Source: an uncultured Alphaproteobacteria bacterium (lineage in GTDB: Bacteria > Pseudomonadota > Alphaproteobacteria > RF32 > CAG-239). Taken from it: a DNA stretch of 64,000 bases. Below the pieces are notes generated by a model. It was not told where the DNA came from, made no database searches, and saw only the letters and a list, made by a program, of their open reading frames with translations. The stretch's first letter is position 1. Each line of letters opens with the position of its first letter. A program made the position numbers and the translations under genes. Positions 52,314 through 61,589 of this stretch are shown piece after piece. The stretch is from contig CAKQUG010000008.1 of assembly GCA_934277545.1 (NCBI GenBank), positions 1 to 64,000 on the forward strand, written 5' to 3'.

Positions 52314-52360
52314 AAAAATGTTAAACTTTGAGCGGATTTCAAACATTGTTTAACATTTTA
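52314..52360 (-). terminator. Hairpin downstream of the GNAT gene
   Basis: Arms aaaatgttaaac and gttaaacattttt-type complement (52348-52359) with a 21-bp loop; T-run on the minus strand. Confidence 0.55.
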
Positions 52361-52367
52361 GTGAAAA

Positions 52368-52799
52368 TTACTTCTTTTGCCATTGCATTAAAAATTCTTT
52401 TTCATTGGTAACATCATCTAATTGCTCACGGATGAAATCAAACTCATTTTGCTTATAAAATTTGTAGGCAAGTTCATTTTTTTGATAAACCGATAATCTC
52501 AAACTATGATTCAATGATTTTGCATAATTCAGTAATTGCTTTCCAATTCCTTGCGCTCTGGCATCTCTTTGCACAAAGACGCCTGCGATAAATTCATCTT
52601 GCAAGCCTATAAAGCCCTTTATTTGATTATTTTTTTCATCTTCATAAACATAAACTTTGCTTTGCGGCAGCATTTGCTTAACAAAATCATAGTTTTGCTG
52701 CCAATATTCCGCTGCAATAAAATGATGCGCTTGCAGATTACCATCAAGCCATATCTGCATCACCGTGTCTAAATCTGTTATTTTCAGCGGTCGTATCAT
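52368..52799 (-). CDS. GNAT-family N-acetyltransferase
   Basis: 143 residues. The acetyl-CoA motif A reads VFVQRDARAQGIGKQLLNYA (Q/RxxGxG/A pattern) and is followed by LRLSVYQKNELAYKFYKQNEF (motif B). The N-terminus IRPLKITDLDTVMQIWLDGN is like E. coli YjaB. The substrate is unknown. It overlaps the stop of the TfoX-like gene by 4 bp and is probably translated with it. Confidence 0.9.
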   Translation of the reverse strand: MIRPLKITDLDTVMQIWLDGNLQAHHFIAAEYWQQNYDFVKQMLPQSKVYVYEDEKNNQIKGFIGLQDEFIAGVFVQRDARAQGIGKQLLNYAKSLNHSLRLSVYQKNELAYKFYKQNEFDFIREQLDDVTNEKEFLMQWQKK

Positions 52800-53107
52800 T
52801 TTTTTCTCGGTGTCGGTAGTTCTTCGTAAATTGCTTTTATCAGTTGGCAGAGAAAATCACTGTCCTCCACATTATCCACAAGCATCATTTCCTTTGCGTC
52901 ATCATAGGGAAGTTCCATACTTGCGTTTGGCATCATAGTCATAGCGGCTTTCCCAGGTTTTACTAAAAATCTGTCGTCATCAATTCCGCCAATTACTTTG
53001 TCACAATAATAAATGATATATTCCCCCATCATCGCCAGATAGAAAACTTCATTCAATTCTGACAGTTGGTCAACTATAAAATCCAAGAATTCTTTGCTTA
53101 ATACCAT
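52796..53107 (-). CDS. TfoX N-terminal-domain-like protein
   Basis: 104 residues from Met at 53107. SKEFLDFIVDQLSELNEVFYLAMMGEYIIYY and GGIDDDRFLVKPGKAA are the TfoX_N pattern. The C-terminus LPYDDAKEMMLVDNVEDSDF matches the family closely. The longer in-frame start at 53182 adds a 25-residue extension without family similarity and no Shine-Dalgarno; GGGA precedes 53107. TfoX regulates competence in gammaproteobacteria, but these short stand-alone TfoX_N proteins have no established role. Confidence 0.85.
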   Translation of the reverse strand: MVLSKEFLDFIVDQLSELNEVFYLAMMGEYIIYYCDKVIGGIDDDRFLVKPGKAAMTMMPNASMELPYDDAKEMMLVDNVEDSDFLCQLIKAIYEELPTPRKK

Positions 53108-53184
53108 TATTTTTCCCATTTTGAGAGTAATATTAAGGCAATTTTGGTTTAAAAAGGCATAAATTGGCTGTGATAAAATCATTT

Positions 53185-54720
53185 TTATAAGTGCTGATTA
53201 TTTATCTGTTTTTTACCGTTTGTGCGCTGTTTGGATTTTTGCGGCTGTAACATATCAGCTAATCCGTTTACAGCAATATACGCCATTTGCGGACGATAAA
53301 TAACTTCGTAATTTACTTCATATAAATTTTTACGCAAAACCTCCAGCCCCAGCCACGGCTCTTTTAAGCTATGCCCATTCAAAACCAAACGAGACGCCTC
53401 ATTCATCAGCGGTTTAATTGCTTTTTCGGCATAGCTGCGGCGAGCTTTAGCGCTGACTTCGTCTGACGCTTCGGCCACAAATTCTTCAACACTTGCACTG
53501 CCCAAATAACCTTTAATTGAACGATACATACCGGCCAAATCTCGCACGGATATATGTTTTTGCGAACGTTCTTCCATAGGCGCAGCCGGCTCTCCGGCAA
53601 AATCTATAAAACGCAGGTCATTGTCTTTTGTAACCATTACCTGCCCCAAGTGGAAATCGCCGTGAACACGCACTAATTTATCATTGCTGTTTGCCACACC
53701 CGCTATTTGTTTTTTAACATATTCTCCGGTCAACTTATCCCAATTTTGCAAAAGATGCGACGCCTTGTCTTTTGTCGGCTGCGGTAAATTTTCTAAATTA
53801 TCACGAATTACATTGCGTGTTTTTGTCAACAAAAATTCCAAATGCTTTTGATAATGATGGACTATTTTTTCGTTGACTGTTTCCGGTGTAAACGCAGGAT
53901 TTTCATCTGCTCGAGACAAACATTCGGACATTTCTGCCGTTTTATCGCCAAGAATTTTCATCAAACGCATAAAATGCGGATTTTCTTCCGGCATTAAATC
54001 TTTTTGCATTAAATAGCCAGCTGTCAGACGTTTTTTCAAATATGACAGAGCATAATTCCATAAATCTCCCTGATTTTTGACATATTCTTGAACAATACCG
54101 GCAGATGATTTTGTATCATTCTGCAGATTACTTAACACAAAATAGCCGTATGTTTTCGGCATAACCGAGCTGTTTTCCCTCATCAGCTTTTCATTCATTT
54201 CAAATTCGGGATTTTCTTTTTTGGAAAACTGCAGCATACGTTCCAATTTAAATGCAATTTCATCATCGCCCACCGACAAAGTAGTATTACTTTGCTGTAC
54301 GCCCAAAGGACGGGATTGTGCTTTACCATGCTCTTCCATGAAATTTTCGTCAACCAAATTCTTATAGGTCAGCTGCCAGCCGTTCGGAAAAGTTATAACA
54401 TTATTGTTTTGGCGCAAAAATTCATTCATTTTCTGCCAATAGTCAGAACACTGCAAAGCGTCAACATATTTTTGACCGTCAATTTCAATAGTATCTGTTT
54501 CATTTTTTTCGGCTTTTGCCAGCGGCATCATAAAATAACGCACCGGCTCTTCAGAATGCAAAGACAAATTTACTTTACCAATGGTCAGCATTTTATTACC
54601 CTTATCAAACGGCAATGACATATAGCTGATATTTTCTACATTATCCAACCTGATTTCTTCTTTAAAATTACACCAACGTTGACGGAATAAATAATCCGCT
54701 GTATTTTTATCTATTGACAT
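53185..54720 (-). CDS. Maltokinase-like protein (Mak/Pep2 type)
   Basis: 511 residues, APH-like fold. The catalytic loop reads VRVHGDFHLGQVMVTKDNDL, then FIDFAGEPAAPMEERSQKHISVRDLAGMYRSI, the pattern of maltokinase Pep2 and the C-terminal kinase domain of trehalose synthase fusions. It phosphorylates maltose to maltose-1-phosphate, the donor for GlgE in the alpha-glucan pathway. It is divergent from malQ, with 93 bp between starts, so the pair makes sense in maltodextrin handling. glgE and treS are not in the window. Shine-Dalgarno AAGGAG. Confidence 0.85.
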   Translation of the reverse strand: MSIDKNTADYLFRQRWCNFKEEIRLDNVENISYMSLPFDKGNKMLTIGKVNLSLHSEEPVRYFMMPLAKAEKNETDTIEIDGQKYVDALQCSDYWQKMNEFLRQNNNVITFPNGWQLTYKNLVDENFMEEHGKAQSRPLGVQQSNTTLSVGDDEIAFKLERMLQFSKKENPEFEMNEKLMRENSSVMPKTYGYFVLSNLQNDTKSSAGIVQEYVKNQGDLWNYALSYLKKRLTAGYLMQKDLMPEENPHFMRLMKILGDKTAEMSECLSRADENPAFTPETVNEKIVHHYQKHLEFLLTKTRNVIRDNLENLPQPTKDKASHLLQNWDKLTGEYVKKQIAGVANSNDKLVRVHGDFHLGQVMVTKDNDLRFIDFAGEPAAPMEERSQKHISVRDLAGMYRSIKGYLGSASVEEFVAEASDEVSAKARRSYAEKAIKPLMNEASRLVLNGHSLKEPWLGLEVLRKNLYEVNYEVIYRPQMAYIAVNGLADMLQPQKSKQRTNGKKQINNQHL

Positions 54721-54774
54721 ACAGTATTCTCCTTGCTTTTTGATTTTTTGTCAATATATCATAAAAAATAGGTA

Positions 54775-54803
54775 TTGTAAAGTAAGTTTTTTACTGCTAG
54801 GAT
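54775..54803 (+). promoter_or_regulatory. Predicted promoter of malQ
   Basis: TTGTAA (54775-54780), 17-bp spacer, TAGGAT (54798-54803). Confidence 0.5.
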
Positions 54804-54828
54804 AAGCATAATTTTGAAGGAGAAAACA

Positions 54829-56973
54829 ATGCAAAATTTGCAAACTTTAGCAGAAAAAGCCGGAATATCATCATCTTATATTGACAAAACCGGACAAATT
54901 CATTACACATCAGATGAAGTCAGAAAATTTTTTTTGAAAAACATGGGGTATAAAGCCGATAATCAAGAAGAAATTGCAAAGTCTTTGCAAATTTTAGAAA
55001 AACAGTTGCCCGTTCCAGAAGTTTTGTCTTTTTACGAAAATGAAACACCAGAATTCCATTTAAACGGTACCGAATGTTATTTTCTTAAACTGTTTAACGA
55101 AAAAAAACAATGTGTGTGGCAAACCAAAGCCGACGGAGGACAAAAAATTATAATCCCCGATTTAAAAATCGGCTACTATACGCTATTGACAAAAAACGAA
55201 AACTTTGAACAGGAAAGCCTTTTAATTTACGCCCCTCAAAAATGCTGGCAGCCGCAGTTTTTACAAAATCACGAACATATTTTCGGCACCGCCGTAATGC
55301 TTTACGCCCTGCACTCTCAAAACAGCATGGGTATCGGTGATTTTTCTGATTTAGCCGAAATCGTGCGCTTAACCGCGCAAAACGGCGGCGACATTGTCGG
55401 TGTAAATCCTTTGGGCGTCATGAGTCCGTTCACGCAAAATGAAGAGCGTTTTGCTTCCGGCAAACAAAGCGACGTTTCGCCCTACCGCACGTTGAGCCGT
55501 CTGTTTGTCAACTATATTTATTTGGATTTGCGTGCAGAAGAAGACTATAAAAATTCGCCGTTGGTTCAAGCCTTTGTTTCTCTGCCTGAAATCGCAGCCG
55601 AAATTAAACGCTTAAATGAAAGCCCCAAAGTTGAATATGCTGCAGTTCTGCTGTTAAAAAAACAAATTTTGGAAATGATGTTTGCTTATTTTCAAAATAA
55701 CGCCACGGCCGAACGTCGGCATGAATTTGACACTTACCGGCACGAAAAAGGCATTGAGCTGGAAAATCTTGCCGTTTTTGAAACTTTATTGGAAAAACTT
55801 GAGCCTGTTGACTATTGGCGCTTTTGGAATCAAGCCTATTCCTCTCCGCAAGCCGTTGAAACCACTGATTTTAAAGAACAAAATTCAGATAAAATAGAGT
55901 TTTATCAATATTGCCATTGGCTGGCTGACCGACAAGTTAAAAAAGTTCAGCAACTGGCGGTATCCTTAAACATGAAAATAGGCTTATACACCGATATGCC
56001 TATCGGCGCCGCTTCTAATGGTGTCGAAGTTTGGGAAAATCAAAGAGCTTATGTGCTTGACGCCGGTATCGGAGCTCCTGCCGACCCGATGCGTCCTCGC
56101 GGACAAAGCTGGGGCTTTACGCCGTATCATCCGCAGCAGTTGCTTAAACAGCACTACGCGCCATTTATTAAGCTGGTACAGGAAAATATGCAATATTCCG
56201 GAGCTTTACGCATTGACCACGCCATGGGGCTGCGCCGACTGTTCTGGGGATTTTTCAGCGCTGATAATCCGGTGGTGCAAGGTGCTTATATTTATTATAA
56301 CATCAAAGACTTGGTTGCGATTTTAACCTTGGAAAGCACTCGCCGCCGCTGCCTGGTTATCGGCGAAGACCTCGGCACCGTGCCGGAAGGTTTCAGAGAA
56401 TATATGGCGGAACACGGCTTGCTGTCTTATAAAGTTTTCTGCCGCCAAAAAGAAAAAGACGGCAGCTTTATTACCCCCGAAAAATATATGTATTTATCGC
56501 TGGCTCAGCCTTCTACCCACGACCAAGCCACAGCTTGCGGATTTTGGCAAAACGAAGATATTGAAGTGTTTAACCGCTGCGGTTTATACGTTAACCAAGA
56601 ACAATATAAAGACAATTTGGTCGGACGTTTTAAAGACCGTAAAAACATGGTTGCGGCCTTTGAACAACAGCATCTTTTAAGCCCTGCCGAACAGCAGGAA
56701 ATGACACAAACAGTTGACAGCGGACAAACTGCCCCCGGCGGAATTGAATTGAAAATAAACGAATATTGTGCCCGCACCAACAGTGCTTTGTTTTTAGTCC
56801 GCCTTAATGACATATACCGTCAAAAAGTTTTGGACAATGCTCCGGGAACTGTGCAGGAATACCCGAATTGGCGCATAAAAATGAGCCTTTCGGTTGAAGA
56901 CATCGCCGATTCGACGGAATTTAAAAATATGCTGAATTTAATCAAAGAAAATCGTCCGCAGCAAGGAGAATAA
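54829..56973 (+). CDS. malQ: 4-alpha-glucanotransferase (amylomaltase)
   Basis: I start at 54829 (MQNLQTLAEKAG), preceded by AAGGAG; the upstream TTG at 54814 is in front of that site. This gives 714 residues, the size of enterobacterial MalQ with its N-terminal extra domain. GH77 motifs: NSMGIGDFSDL, ALRIDHAMGLRRLFWG (nucleophile Asp), VIGEDLGTVPEGF (acid/base Glu) and SLAQPSTHDQATACGFW. It transfers alpha-1,4-glucan segments, releasing glucose from maltodextrin. The first gene of an operon with two small genes. Confidence 0.94.
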   Translation: MQNLQTLAEKAGISSSYIDKTGQIHYTSDEVRKFFLKNMGYKADNQEEIAKSLQILEKQLPVPEVLSFYENETPEFHLNGTECYFLKLFNEKKQCVWQTKADGGQKIIIPDLKIGYYTLLTKNENFEQESLLIYAPQKCWQPQFLQNHEHIFGTAVMLYALHSQNSMGIGDFSDLAEIVRLTAQNGGDIVGVNPLGVMSPFTQNEERFASGKQSDVSPYRTLSRLFVNYIYLDLRAEEDYKNSPLVQAFVSLPEIAAEIKRLNESPKVEYAAVLLLKKQILEMMFAYFQNNATAERRHEFDTYRHEKGIELENLAVFETLLEKLEPVDYWRFWNQAYSSPQAVETTDFKEQNSDKIEFYQYCHWLADRQVKKVQQLAVSLNMKIGLYTDMPIGAASNGVEVWENQRAYVLDAGIGAPADPMRPRGQSWGFTPYHPQQLLKQHYAPFIKLVQENMQYSGALRIDHAMGLRRLFWGFFSADNPVVQGAYIYYNIKDLVAILTLESTRRRCLVIGEDLGTVPEGFREYMAEHGLLSYKVFCRQKEKDGSFITPEKYMYLSLAQPSTHDQATACGFWQNEDIEVFNRCGLYVNQEQYKDNLVGRFKDRKNMVAAFEQQHLLSPAEQQEMTQTVDSGQTAPGGIELKINEYCARTNSALFLVRLNDIYRQKVLDNAPGTVQEYPNWRIKMSLSVEDIADSTEFKNMLNLIKENRPQQGE

Positions 56974-56976
56974 AAA

Positions 56977-57321
56977 ATGGAAAAGCCTGAAACCGAATTA
57001 GAAGTGTTTTCACCGCTGTCCCTAATGGAATATGTACGGTTGATGACGGCGGCGCATTACATCAATCAAGGTACGAACTCCGGCGTCGCGCGTTTTAAGA
57101 TTTCGGCAGAAAATTATGCAAAAATGAACGCTGAACCGTTAAAAGCACCTTTAATCGGCTTAACGTTTAATTATAATGACGCTGAACAAACTTTGGAAGT
57201 TTGCGCCGATGAAGCGTTTTTACACCTTTATGAAAATAAAATAATGAATGAAGTGGCGCGTGTTTTTGCCGTTAATTACAAAAATCGCTATGCTTCAGTA
57301 ATTATGGCCGAAAATGTTTGA
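56977..57321 (+). CDS. Hypothetical 114-aa protein
   Basis: Small cytoplasmic protein following malQ by 3 bp and overlapping the next gene by 8 bp, so it is part of the operon. The fold looks alpha/beta (LSLMEYVRLMTAAHYIN, IGLTFNYNDAEQTLEVC). I do not recognise a family or motif. Shine-Dalgarno AAGGAG lies at the end of malQ. Confidence 0.7.
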   Translation: MEKPETELEVFSPLSLMEYVRLMTAAHYINQGTNSGVARFKISAENYAKMNAEPLKAPLIGLTFNYNDAEQTLEVCADEAFLHLYENKIMNEVARVFAVNYKNRYASVIMAENV

Positions 57322-57664
57322 AGAAGTTTTTGCAAAACTGGAAAAGTCAGCCTTTCGTCGTAAGTTTAAGCTGACAGACACTGATAAACAATATATAGAA
57401 ACCAAAGGTTATGATGTTATTCGCCGTCATGCTGAAGATTTTGTGAAAAAACGCTTATCGCCTCCGGTTTCTCAGCTTAAAAACGACGGCAAACAGACTC
57501 CCATGCGCGGACACCCTGTTTTTACGGCTCAGCACGCCTGCGCTTGTTGCTGCCGGCAATGCCTTTATAAATGGCATCGCATTTATCCTGACCATTGGCT
57601 GACCGAAGCAGAACAAAAATATATTGTCAGCCTGCTGATGAGCTGGATTGAAAAAAACAGCTGA
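57314..57664 (+). CDS. DUF4186 family protein
   Basis: 116 residues. DUF4186 is recognisable by FRRKFKLTDTDKQYIETKG, RRHAEDFVKKRL, NDGKQTPMRGHPVFTAQHAC and the Cys/His cluster ACACCCRQCLYKWH, which probably binds zinc or an Fe-S centre. The C-terminus (LTEAEQKYIVSLLMSWI) is also conserved. Function unknown. It overlaps the preceding gene by 8 bp. Confidence 0.87.
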   Translation: MFEEVFAKLEKSAFRRKFKLTDTDKQYIETKGYDVIRRHAEDFVKKRLSPPVSQLKNDGKQTPMRGHPVFTAQHACACCCRQCLYKWHRIYPDHWLTEAEQKYIVSLLMSWIEKNS

Positions 57665-57697
57665 ATTACTGCAGACGGCATTGTTTTATTCTTAATT

Positions 57698-58171
57698 TTA
57701 AACCTGCGAACGCTGGCGAAATGAATAATATTTATGCAGTATAAAAGTTGTGATGGTTGAAAAAGTTAAATATAATGCTTGCGCCACCAGCGGAGACAAG
57801 CCGACAACCACCATCAAAAAACTCAAAATCGGCGAGTTTATCAAATATAAAAACAAATACACCGACCAGGCCTTGACAAACTCTTTTTTCCAATCGCCAT
57901 GGCTTTGAAAAACATAGTAGCGCATAGTTAAAAAAGAAACATTGATAGTAATAACATATTGTACGAACAACGCCGCATTAGCCACCCAAACCTGAGCAAA
58001 TTCCAACCCCGCCGAGGTGTTGATATTTTCAAACAGCCACAGAATTAAGGCTAAAATCGTATAAGCAAAAACAGTATTAAAACCGCCGACAAGCAAAAAA
58101 CGCAGCTTTTGCGGCAGCTTAAACCAAATATTTTCTGCCCATAGATAAAGTTTGATAAAAGGCTTAATCAT
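57698..58171 (-). CDS. GtrA-family membrane protein
   Basis: 157 residues with four membrane helices. FLLVGGFNTVFAYTILALILWLF and a final basic tail (ILHKYYSFRQR) are the GtrA pattern. GtrA-like proteins are proposed to flip polyprenyl-phosphate-linked sugars across the membrane. It overlaps the deacetylase gene by 8 bp and is the last gene of the operon at 57.7-61.4 kb. Confidence 0.9.
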   Translation of the reverse strand: MIKPFIKLYLWAENIWFKLPQKLRFLLVGGFNTVFAYTILALILWLFENINTSAGLEFAQVWVANAALFVQYVITINVSFLTMRYYVFQSHGDWKKEFVKAWSVYLFLYLINSPILSFLMVVVGLSPLVAQALYLTFSTITTFILHKYYSFRQRSQV

Positions 58172-58994
58172 TTATCCCCTCCGCCACATTTTTATCTAAA
58201 AGTGTTTCTAATTCCACCGTGCGATATGGCGATAAAATATTTTCGTCCCACACGTCCTCGGGATATTGCCTGTCAATTTCAGGCATACCCGGGTGAATCA
58301 TAATTTCCACCGCTTTATATCCGGACGGTATTTTTACATTATTAAACTGCTCTTTAGCTATTTTGCAAGTATACATAAGCGTATAAAAATACACATCGTT
58401 TTTATAGCCGTTCCACCAACATAAAAAACGCAACAATACATATTTTATCAGAGCTCCGTCAAACAACCAGCTTTTATTTTTGTTATATTTCAAGGTGTTG
58501 AAAATATTTTCATTCATCACTCGAATACGCGGCACGGCAAACTCTTTCTGTAATTCACGCATTGCTTTGAAAATTTGCGGAATTAAATGCACATGCCGAT
58601 GGCTATCGATATGCTGCAAAGACAAACCGGTTGCCAGATATTTGACAATTTGCGCACGCATTTCAATTTCCGCCTGCTGACGCAGCTGCCGCGGTTTCAA
58701 AAACGAAAGCAGCAGCAAATTAACAAATCCGTTTTTCAATTTGCCCTGCCCGTCCACCAGCAGCGGAATTTGCTGCACCGGCGCCGCCGGATATTCATTG
58801 GTCAGGTTAACATGCAGGCCGATTTCCAAATCCGGCATTTCTTTAGCCGATTTCACGGCTTCAGCGGCGTATTTTTGATTTATCATCAAACTGGCGCTGT
58901 TCAAAATTCCCTCGCGATGAGCTTTAACGATTGCCGCGTTCACACCTTTGCTGATACCAAAATCATCGGCGTTAAATATCTTTTTTATCGTCAT
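58164..58994 (-). CDS. YdjC/ChbG-family carbohydrate deacetylase (NaxD-like)
   Basis: 276 residues from Met at 58994 (MTIKKIFNADDFGIS), which overlaps the GT2 gene by 23 bp. Metal motif NADDFG, then GLHVNLTNEYP and QHIDSHRHVHLIP, which gives the His/Asp ligands of the YdjC family. In Francisella, NaxD removes the acetyl group from undecaprenyl-phosphate N-acetylgalactosamine; the neighbours here (polyprenyl-P GT2 and an ArnT-like transferase) match that system. HpnK and ChbG are other members with different substrates. Confidence 0.9.
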   Translation of the reverse strand: MTIKKIFNADDFGISKGVNAAIVKAHREGILNSASLMINQKYAAEAVKSAKEMPDLEIGLHVNLTNEYPAAPVQQIPLLVDGQGKLKNGFVNLLLLSFLKPRQLRQQAEIEMRAQIVKYLATGLSLQHIDSHRHVHLIPQIFKAMRELQKEFAVPRIRVMNENIFNTLKYNKNKSWLFDGALIKYVLLRFLCWWNGYKNDVYFYTLMYTCKIAKEQFNNVKIPSGYKAVEIMIHPGMPEIDRQYPEDVWDENILSPYRTVELETLLDKNVAEGIND

Positions 58995-59940
58995 GTTTAT
59001 CTTCTTTCGCCACATAATCAGCCACATAAAGCGGACGTTTTTTCACTTCCATGTGAATTTTACCTATATATTCGCCGATAATTCCCAAGCAAATCAGCTG
59101 CACTGAGCCCAAAAAAATCACCGTAATCATAATGGTGGCATAACCCGGGGTCGGATTATGCATAAAGAAATGTTCAACAAACACATAAACTCCCAGCAAA
59201 AAAGCCGTAGTTGCCGCCAGCAATCCCAAATATATGGCAAAACGTAGCGGCAACACCGAAAACTGAACAATGCTGTTAACCGCCAAATGCAGCGACTTAA
59301 AAAAGTTATATTTAGATTCGCCGCTGAAACGTTCCGGCGCCACAAAATCAATAATCGCCACATGGTCGTGCGGCATAATCCAGCTTAAAAGCCCTCTGAA
59401 CAAGCGGTCTTGTTCGTTAAATCCTTTCAAAAAATCCACATACTTACGATCCAGCAGCCGAAAATCCGGCGCGCTTTCCATAATTTTAGTATCCGACAGC
59501 TTGTTTAAAATAAAATAGAAAGTCTTGGCGCAAAACTTATACAGCTTGGAAGTTGCTTTGTTGTCCACCCTCTTGGTCAGCACGATTTCCTTGCCCTTCT
59601 GCCATAACTCAATCATTTTCGGAATATAAACCGGCGGATGCTGCAAATCTGAATCCATAAAGATAACTGCGTCGCCTTTGGCATAGTCCATACCGGCTGT
59701 CATAGCGATTTCATGTCCAAAATTGCGTTTGAGTTGCACAACTTTAACCCGACTGTCTTTTTCTTGTAATTTTAAACAATTGGAATAGGTTTTATCCGAA
59801 CTGCCGTCATCCACATACAAAAACTCAAAATCCACATTTTTAACCTTTTCCAGCTTTTTAAGCAGTTGGTTATAAAGCTCTCTCACATTATCCTGCTCAT
59901 TATAAGCTGAAATAACTATGCTAACCAGTTTATTCGGCAT
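58972..59940 (-). CDS. Polyprenyl-phosphate glycosyltransferase (GT2; GtrB/ArnC/FlmF2-like)
   Basis: 322 residues. GT-A domain SIVISAYNEQDNVRELY, LYVDDGSSDKT, KRNFGHEIAMTAGMDYAKGD and the DxD motif MDSDLQHPP. Two C-terminal membrane helices (PLRFAIYLGLLAATTAFLLG and ATIMITVIFLGSVQLICLGI). Such enzymes move a sugar from a nucleotide donor to undecaprenyl phosphate on the inner face of the inner membrane. It overlaps the deacetylase and transferase genes on both sides. Confidence 0.94.
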   Translation of the reverse strand: MPNKLVSIVISAYNEQDNVRELYNQLLKKLEKVKNVDFEFLYVDDGSSDKTYSNCLKLQEKDSRVKVVQLKRNFGHEIAMTAGMDYAKGDAVIFMDSDLQHPPVYIPKMIELWQKGKEIVLTKRVDNKATSKLYKFCAKTFYFILNKLSDTKIMESAPDFRLLDRKYVDFLKGFNEQDRLFRGLLSWIMPHDHVAIIDFVAPERFSGESKYNFFKSLHLAVNSIVQFSVLPLRFAIYLGLLAATTAFLLGVYVFVEHFFMHNPTPGYATIMITVIFLGSVQLICLGIIGEYIGKIHMEVKKRPLYVADYVAKEDKHDDKKDI

Positions 59941-61396
59941 TTTTCGCCTCCTTTACATTATAAAATCCCACAAACAAATCACGAATTTTCATTCTGCCGC
60001 TAAGCGACGTATATGCGGCTTTTATATTTTGCGGAGTTGTGAGTTTGTCTCCGAATTTTTCTTTATATTTCATATAATCGCGGTAATTTGAAGACACTAC
60101 CAACGCCCCTTTTTCTTCAAAATCTGCAGTGTCAAACCAAGGATTATTGTCGGGACTGAGCCAAATCATCGGTTTTACCTCATGTCCGGCATAAAGCGCA
60201 AACATATCGGCAAACCACACATCGGCTCCGACATATTCCAATTTTTGCCCGCCGGTGTATTCCGTCCATTTCTGCTCCAGCATATTAACCATGGTAGGAC
60301 AATCCGTGCGAAAACGCTCGCTGGTAGTGATTAGACACTGCACGCCGTAAGCAATGGCAAACAGCAAGCTCCACCCGGCCATAACCGCCGAATAGCGCAA
60401 AGTTTTGCTCTCATTGACTTTTATAGGCCAAAAATATACCAGCATAATTCCGATTAAAAATTGGCACGGAAATCCCCACATACTTTTTAACGGAGTACCT
60501 GCCACCATACTTATTGTCATAAAAACCATCATAGGTAAAAAACCGCAAATCAGTAAAAAACGTCCGTTTTCATCATTACACGCCGGTTTATTTTCCTTTT
60601 CTGAAAATTTATAAAATACCGCATAGCAAAGCAAAGCTGCGCCCGCAAACAAAATCTGCGCGCCGGCGAATTTCAGCGGATACAGCAAATGCCGCCATTC
60701 ACTGTCCATAATTTTAGTTGAAGTGTTGCGCATTAAAATATAGTTAAGCATTTCAAAATTATGCTCGGCCAGCCACCAAATATGCGGCGTCAGTACTGCA
60801 ACCACACACAGCACCGCTGCATACGCCTTATAGTTTATAAACTGCTTCCAACCTTTGACGCCGGTCAGTAAAAAAACACCTATAGCTCCCAAAAGCAAAA
60901 CGCCTGTATATTTATTCAGCAGGTTAATTCCTCCGAACAGCCCGAACAGCAACCAATCTTTCAGCCGGTTTTGCCGATATGCCTGCAAAAAGTAATAAGT
61001 ACACATCGGCCATAGCGCCAATGATATGACGTTTACGTTAAATTCAACGCTGGAAAAATCATAGTAAATAATCCCAAACTGCAGCATTGCCGCCAAAACG
61101 GCTTTATATTCATCCATAAACAAGCGCGCCAATTTATAAATATAGACAATTCCCAGCGCCGTAAAAATTTGGCTTAGCAAATACATAGCACCGTCAAATC
61201 TGCCGAACATCAAATAAAAGTAATATGCGATAATCCCCGAAAACGGCGGATGCTTGGTGGTTCCGAGCAAGCTGTATTTTCCCCACACAATAGCCTCCTG
61301 CGTGTCCATCGGCAGGCTTAGACGCAGCAGCGGCACCACACTCCACAACACCAAATTACATAACAAGAACAGTCCGAATTTCTTTTTTAGCGACAT
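59930..61396 (-). CDS. ArnT/PMT-like membrane glycosyltransferase (GT39/GT83 type)
   Basis: 488 residues with about eleven membrane helices. The first periplasmic loop holds MDTQEAIVWGKY and TKHPPFSGI, matching the DE/E-W...KPP-like region of ArnT-type transferases. The C-terminal ~120 residues form a soluble periplasmic domain. ArnT-like enzymes transfer a sugar from undecaprenyl phosphate to lipid A. First gene of the four-gene operon. The stop overlaps the GT2 start by 11 bp. Confidence 0.87.
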   Translation of the reverse strand: MSLKKKFGLFLLCNLVLWSVVPLLRLSLPMDTQEAIVWGKYSLLGTTKHPPFSGIIAYYFYLMFGRFDGAMYLLSQIFTALGIVYIYKLARLFMDEYKAVLAAMLQFGIIYYDFSSVEFNVNVISLALWPMCTYYFLQAYRQNRLKDWLLFGLFGGINLLNKYTGVLLLGAIGVFLLTGVKGWKQFINYKAYAAVLCVVAVLTPHIWWLAEHNFEMLNYILMRNTSTKIMDSEWRHLLYPLKFAGAQILFAGAALLCYAVFYKFSEKENKPACNDENGRFLLICGFLPMMVFMTISMVAGTPLKSMWGFPCQFLIGIMLVYFWPIKVNESKTLRYSAVMAGWSLLFAIAYGVQCLITTSERFRTDCPTMVNMLEQKWTEYTGGQKLEYVGADVWFADMFALYAGHEVKPMIWLSPDNNPWFDTADFEEKGALVVSSNYRDYMKYKEKFGDKLTTPQNIKAAYTSLSGRMKIRDLFVGFYNVKEAKNAE

Positions 61397-61525
61397 TTTT
61401 TCACCCGATTAACTTATCTTAAACACTCTGTTTATATCATAGCCTGCAAAAAAGTATAGTTAAAAAATGAATTAACTAACTGTTTGCCTAAAAAAGTGTA
61501 CAAAAATATTTTTTGTCATTTTTTT

Positions 61526-61554
61526 ATTGCAAAATGTAAAAATTTAGGCTATAC
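61526..61554 (+). promoter_or_regulatory. Predicted promoter of the right-edge gene
   Basis: TTGCAA (61526-61531), 17-bp spacer, TATACT (61549-61554). Confidence 0.6.
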
Positions 61555-61589
61555 TAAACAAAAATGAGTTATATTTGTGGAGAATAAAA

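Noticed and set aside
51743..52342. Open frames of about 190-200 codons on both strands across the tRNA-Met repeat array
   Set aside because: The repeat period (174 bp) is a multiple of three, so any stop-free unit gives a long repeated frame; both strands are equally open and include tRNA sequence, terminators and no ribosome binding site.
53108..53182. N-terminal extension of the TfoX-like protein from 53182
   Set aside because: No family similarity and no ribosome binding site; the family core begins at Met 53107.
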